The notes below the pieces were generated by a model. The model ran no database searches, was not told the origin of the DNA, and saw only the letters and a program-made list of their open reading frames with translations. The translations under genes and the position numbers were made by a program. Below are positions 10,013 through 10,368 of a DNA stretch of 10,368 bases, piece by piece (position 1 is the stretch's first letter; every line of letters starts with the position of its first letter). The stretch is from UBA668 sp041178405. GTDB taxonomy: Bacteria > Actinomycetota > Acidimicrobiia > Acidimicrobiales > Ilumatobacteraceae. The stretch spans positions 1 through 10,368 of the forward strand of contig JBEGVK010000227.1 in NCBI GenBank assembly GCA_041178405.1, given 5' to 3'.

Positions 10013-10043
10013 GCGGTCGGCCCCGAGCGCCGACCGTCACCTC

Positions 10044-10066
10044 CGCGTTGCCGCGCCGGCAACGCG
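10044..10066. repeat. Perfect inverted repeat, probable operator over a -35 box
   Basis: The arms CGCGTTGCCG (10044-10053) and CGGCAACGCG (10057-10066) are exact reverse complements separated by three bases. The left arm contains the -35 hexamer of the plus-strand gene and the right arm fills most of the spacer, so a bound dimeric regulator would block that promoter. No T-run follows, and it lies between divergent starts, which argues against a terminator. Confidence 0.55.
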
Positions 10067-10076
10067 CAACTACCGT
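10048..10076 (+). promoter_or_regulatory. Promoter TTGCCG-17-TACCGT for the small right-end gene
   Basis: A -35 hexamer TTGCCG (10048-10053) and a -10 hexamer TACCGT (10071-10076) are separated by 17 bases, the ideal spacing for a housekeeping sigma factor. Six bases later is the GTG start at 10083, so the transcript is expected to be leaderless. The -10 sequence is identical to the one before the DUF3499 gene. Confidence 0.65.
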
Positions 10077-10082
10077 GGCGAT

Positions 10083-10307
10083 GTGCCGTCAGCGCAGTCG
10101 ATTCCCCATGCCGCACGCGAACTCGGCTACATCGCAGTGGGATTCAGCGTGCTCGGGTTCCAGCGACTGCAGGTTCGCCGACGCGAACTCGAGCGAGCCG
10201 CCGCACCGGCTATTCGCTCCCTGACAGATGCACTGGGCGACATCGGCGAGCGCGCCGGGATACGGCTTCCCTGCGCGTCGAGTCGGTCTGGCCGTCAGGC
10301 CCAGTAG
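10083..10307 (+). CDS. Small protein of unknown function (74 residues)
   Basis: I do not recognise a named family, though the core ELGYIAVGFSVLGFQRLQ (13-30) followed by VRRRELER resembles small uncharacterised proteins that I associate with Acidimicrobiia. The hydrophobic stretch (about 16-26) is too short for a secure membrane helix and may lie on the membrane surface. It runs into a basic, then heptad-like helical region to about 58; the last 15 residues look disordered. The good promoter and leaderless GTG support a real gene. An ATG two bases earlier (10081) is in another frame and would end after about 55 codons without this core. The 3' end overlaps the end of the convergent gene by 13 bases. 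Binding to membrane or to granules is only a guess from the amphipathic pattern. Confidence 0.6.
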   Translation: MPSAQSIPHAARELGYIAVGFSVLGFQRLQVRRRELERAAAPAIRSLTDALGDIGERAGIRLPCASSRSGRQAQ

Positions 10308-10368
10308 CCCGATACGTCAACGATGACGTGGGTGAACTGGTTCGAGTAGAGGCACCAGCGTCCCGACG
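10295..10368 (-). CDS. C-terminal end of a probably secreted protein (partial)
   Basis: Only the last 23 codons and a TGA are visible; the rest lies beyond the right edge. The tail ends FTHVIVDVSGYWA, preceded by WCLYSNQ. A DVxGY[FW] ending after a T-H/D-VVVDV strand is common at the C-terminus of large actinobacterial surface proteins built from beta domains, so this is probably one of those. With so little sequence the full protein cannot be identified. It converges on the small gene to its left and overlaps its final four codons. Confidence 0.55.
   Translation of the reverse strand, partial: SGRWCLYSNQFTHVIVDVSGYWA

Larger units (their letters stand above)
9998..10082. promoter_or_regulatory. 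Divergent intergenic promoter region (GT2 operon / small right-end gene)
   Basis: This 85-base gap lies between the minus-strand GTG at 9997 and the plus-strand GTG at 10083. It holds a -10-like box for each side and a perfect 10-bp inverted repeat positioned over the plus-strand -35. Nothing else was recognised in it. Confidence 0.6.

Noticed and set aside
10081..10083. ATG at 10081 as the start of the right-end plus-strand gene
   Set aside because: It is in a different frame from the conserved-looking core and stops after about 55 codons; GTG at 10083 is better spaced from the -10 box.

Overview
The window is GC-rich, almost fully coding chromosomal DNA from an actinobacterium. Two families that I know as largely actinobacterial (DUF3499 and DUF5719) are present, and several start codons look leaderless. 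The membrane-anchored thioredoxin and the small protein at the right end remind me of Acidimicrobiia (Ilumatobacter-like), but that placement is from memory of protein style, not from a search. I see no mobile element, CRISPR array, tRNA or rRNA, and no non-coding gap longer than about 100 bases.

Left block (1-2784, minus strand): three genes read leftward from a promoter near 2797. They are a small DUF3499 zinc-ribbon-like protein, a CPBP-family intramembrane metalloprotease homologue, and a large polytopic membrane protein of the PTPS-related/GT-C glycosyltransferase type that runs off the left edge. A divergent 98-base promoter region (2785-2882) separates this block from a full-length FtsH-type AAA+ zinc metalloprotease on the plus strand (2883-4787). 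The FtsH has a nine-proline stretch at its N-terminus and HEGGH in place of the usual HEAGH.

Right block (4784-9997, minus strand): a three-gene operon starts with a 1088-residue family 2 glycosyltransferase fused to a polytopic membrane region. Next come a secreted or anchored DUF5719 protein (ATGA overlap) and a membrane-anchored thioredoxin-fold protein (19-base gap). The thioredoxin gene meets ftsH tail to tail, and a single CTAG supplies both stop codons. At the right end a short plus-strand gene (10083-10307) diverges from the glycosyltransferase and converges on the last codons of another minus-strand gene that enters from the right edge.

The likely common theme is the cell envelope: two membrane glycosyltransferase-like proteins, a repeat-built extracytoplasmic protein, and membrane proteases and redox proteins that could serve quality control. 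As I recall, the GT2, DUF5719 and DUF3499 genes lie near each other in many actinobacteria, close to whiB-type and mannose-phosphate genes. The ftsH gene sits between them here. The most notable non-coding signals are -10 hexamers placed 6-9 bases before four starts, a perfect 10-bp inverted repeat over the -35 of the small right-end gene, and a 10-bp mirror pair carrying the two divergent start codons at 2784 and 2883. I found no clear new defence or mobile system.
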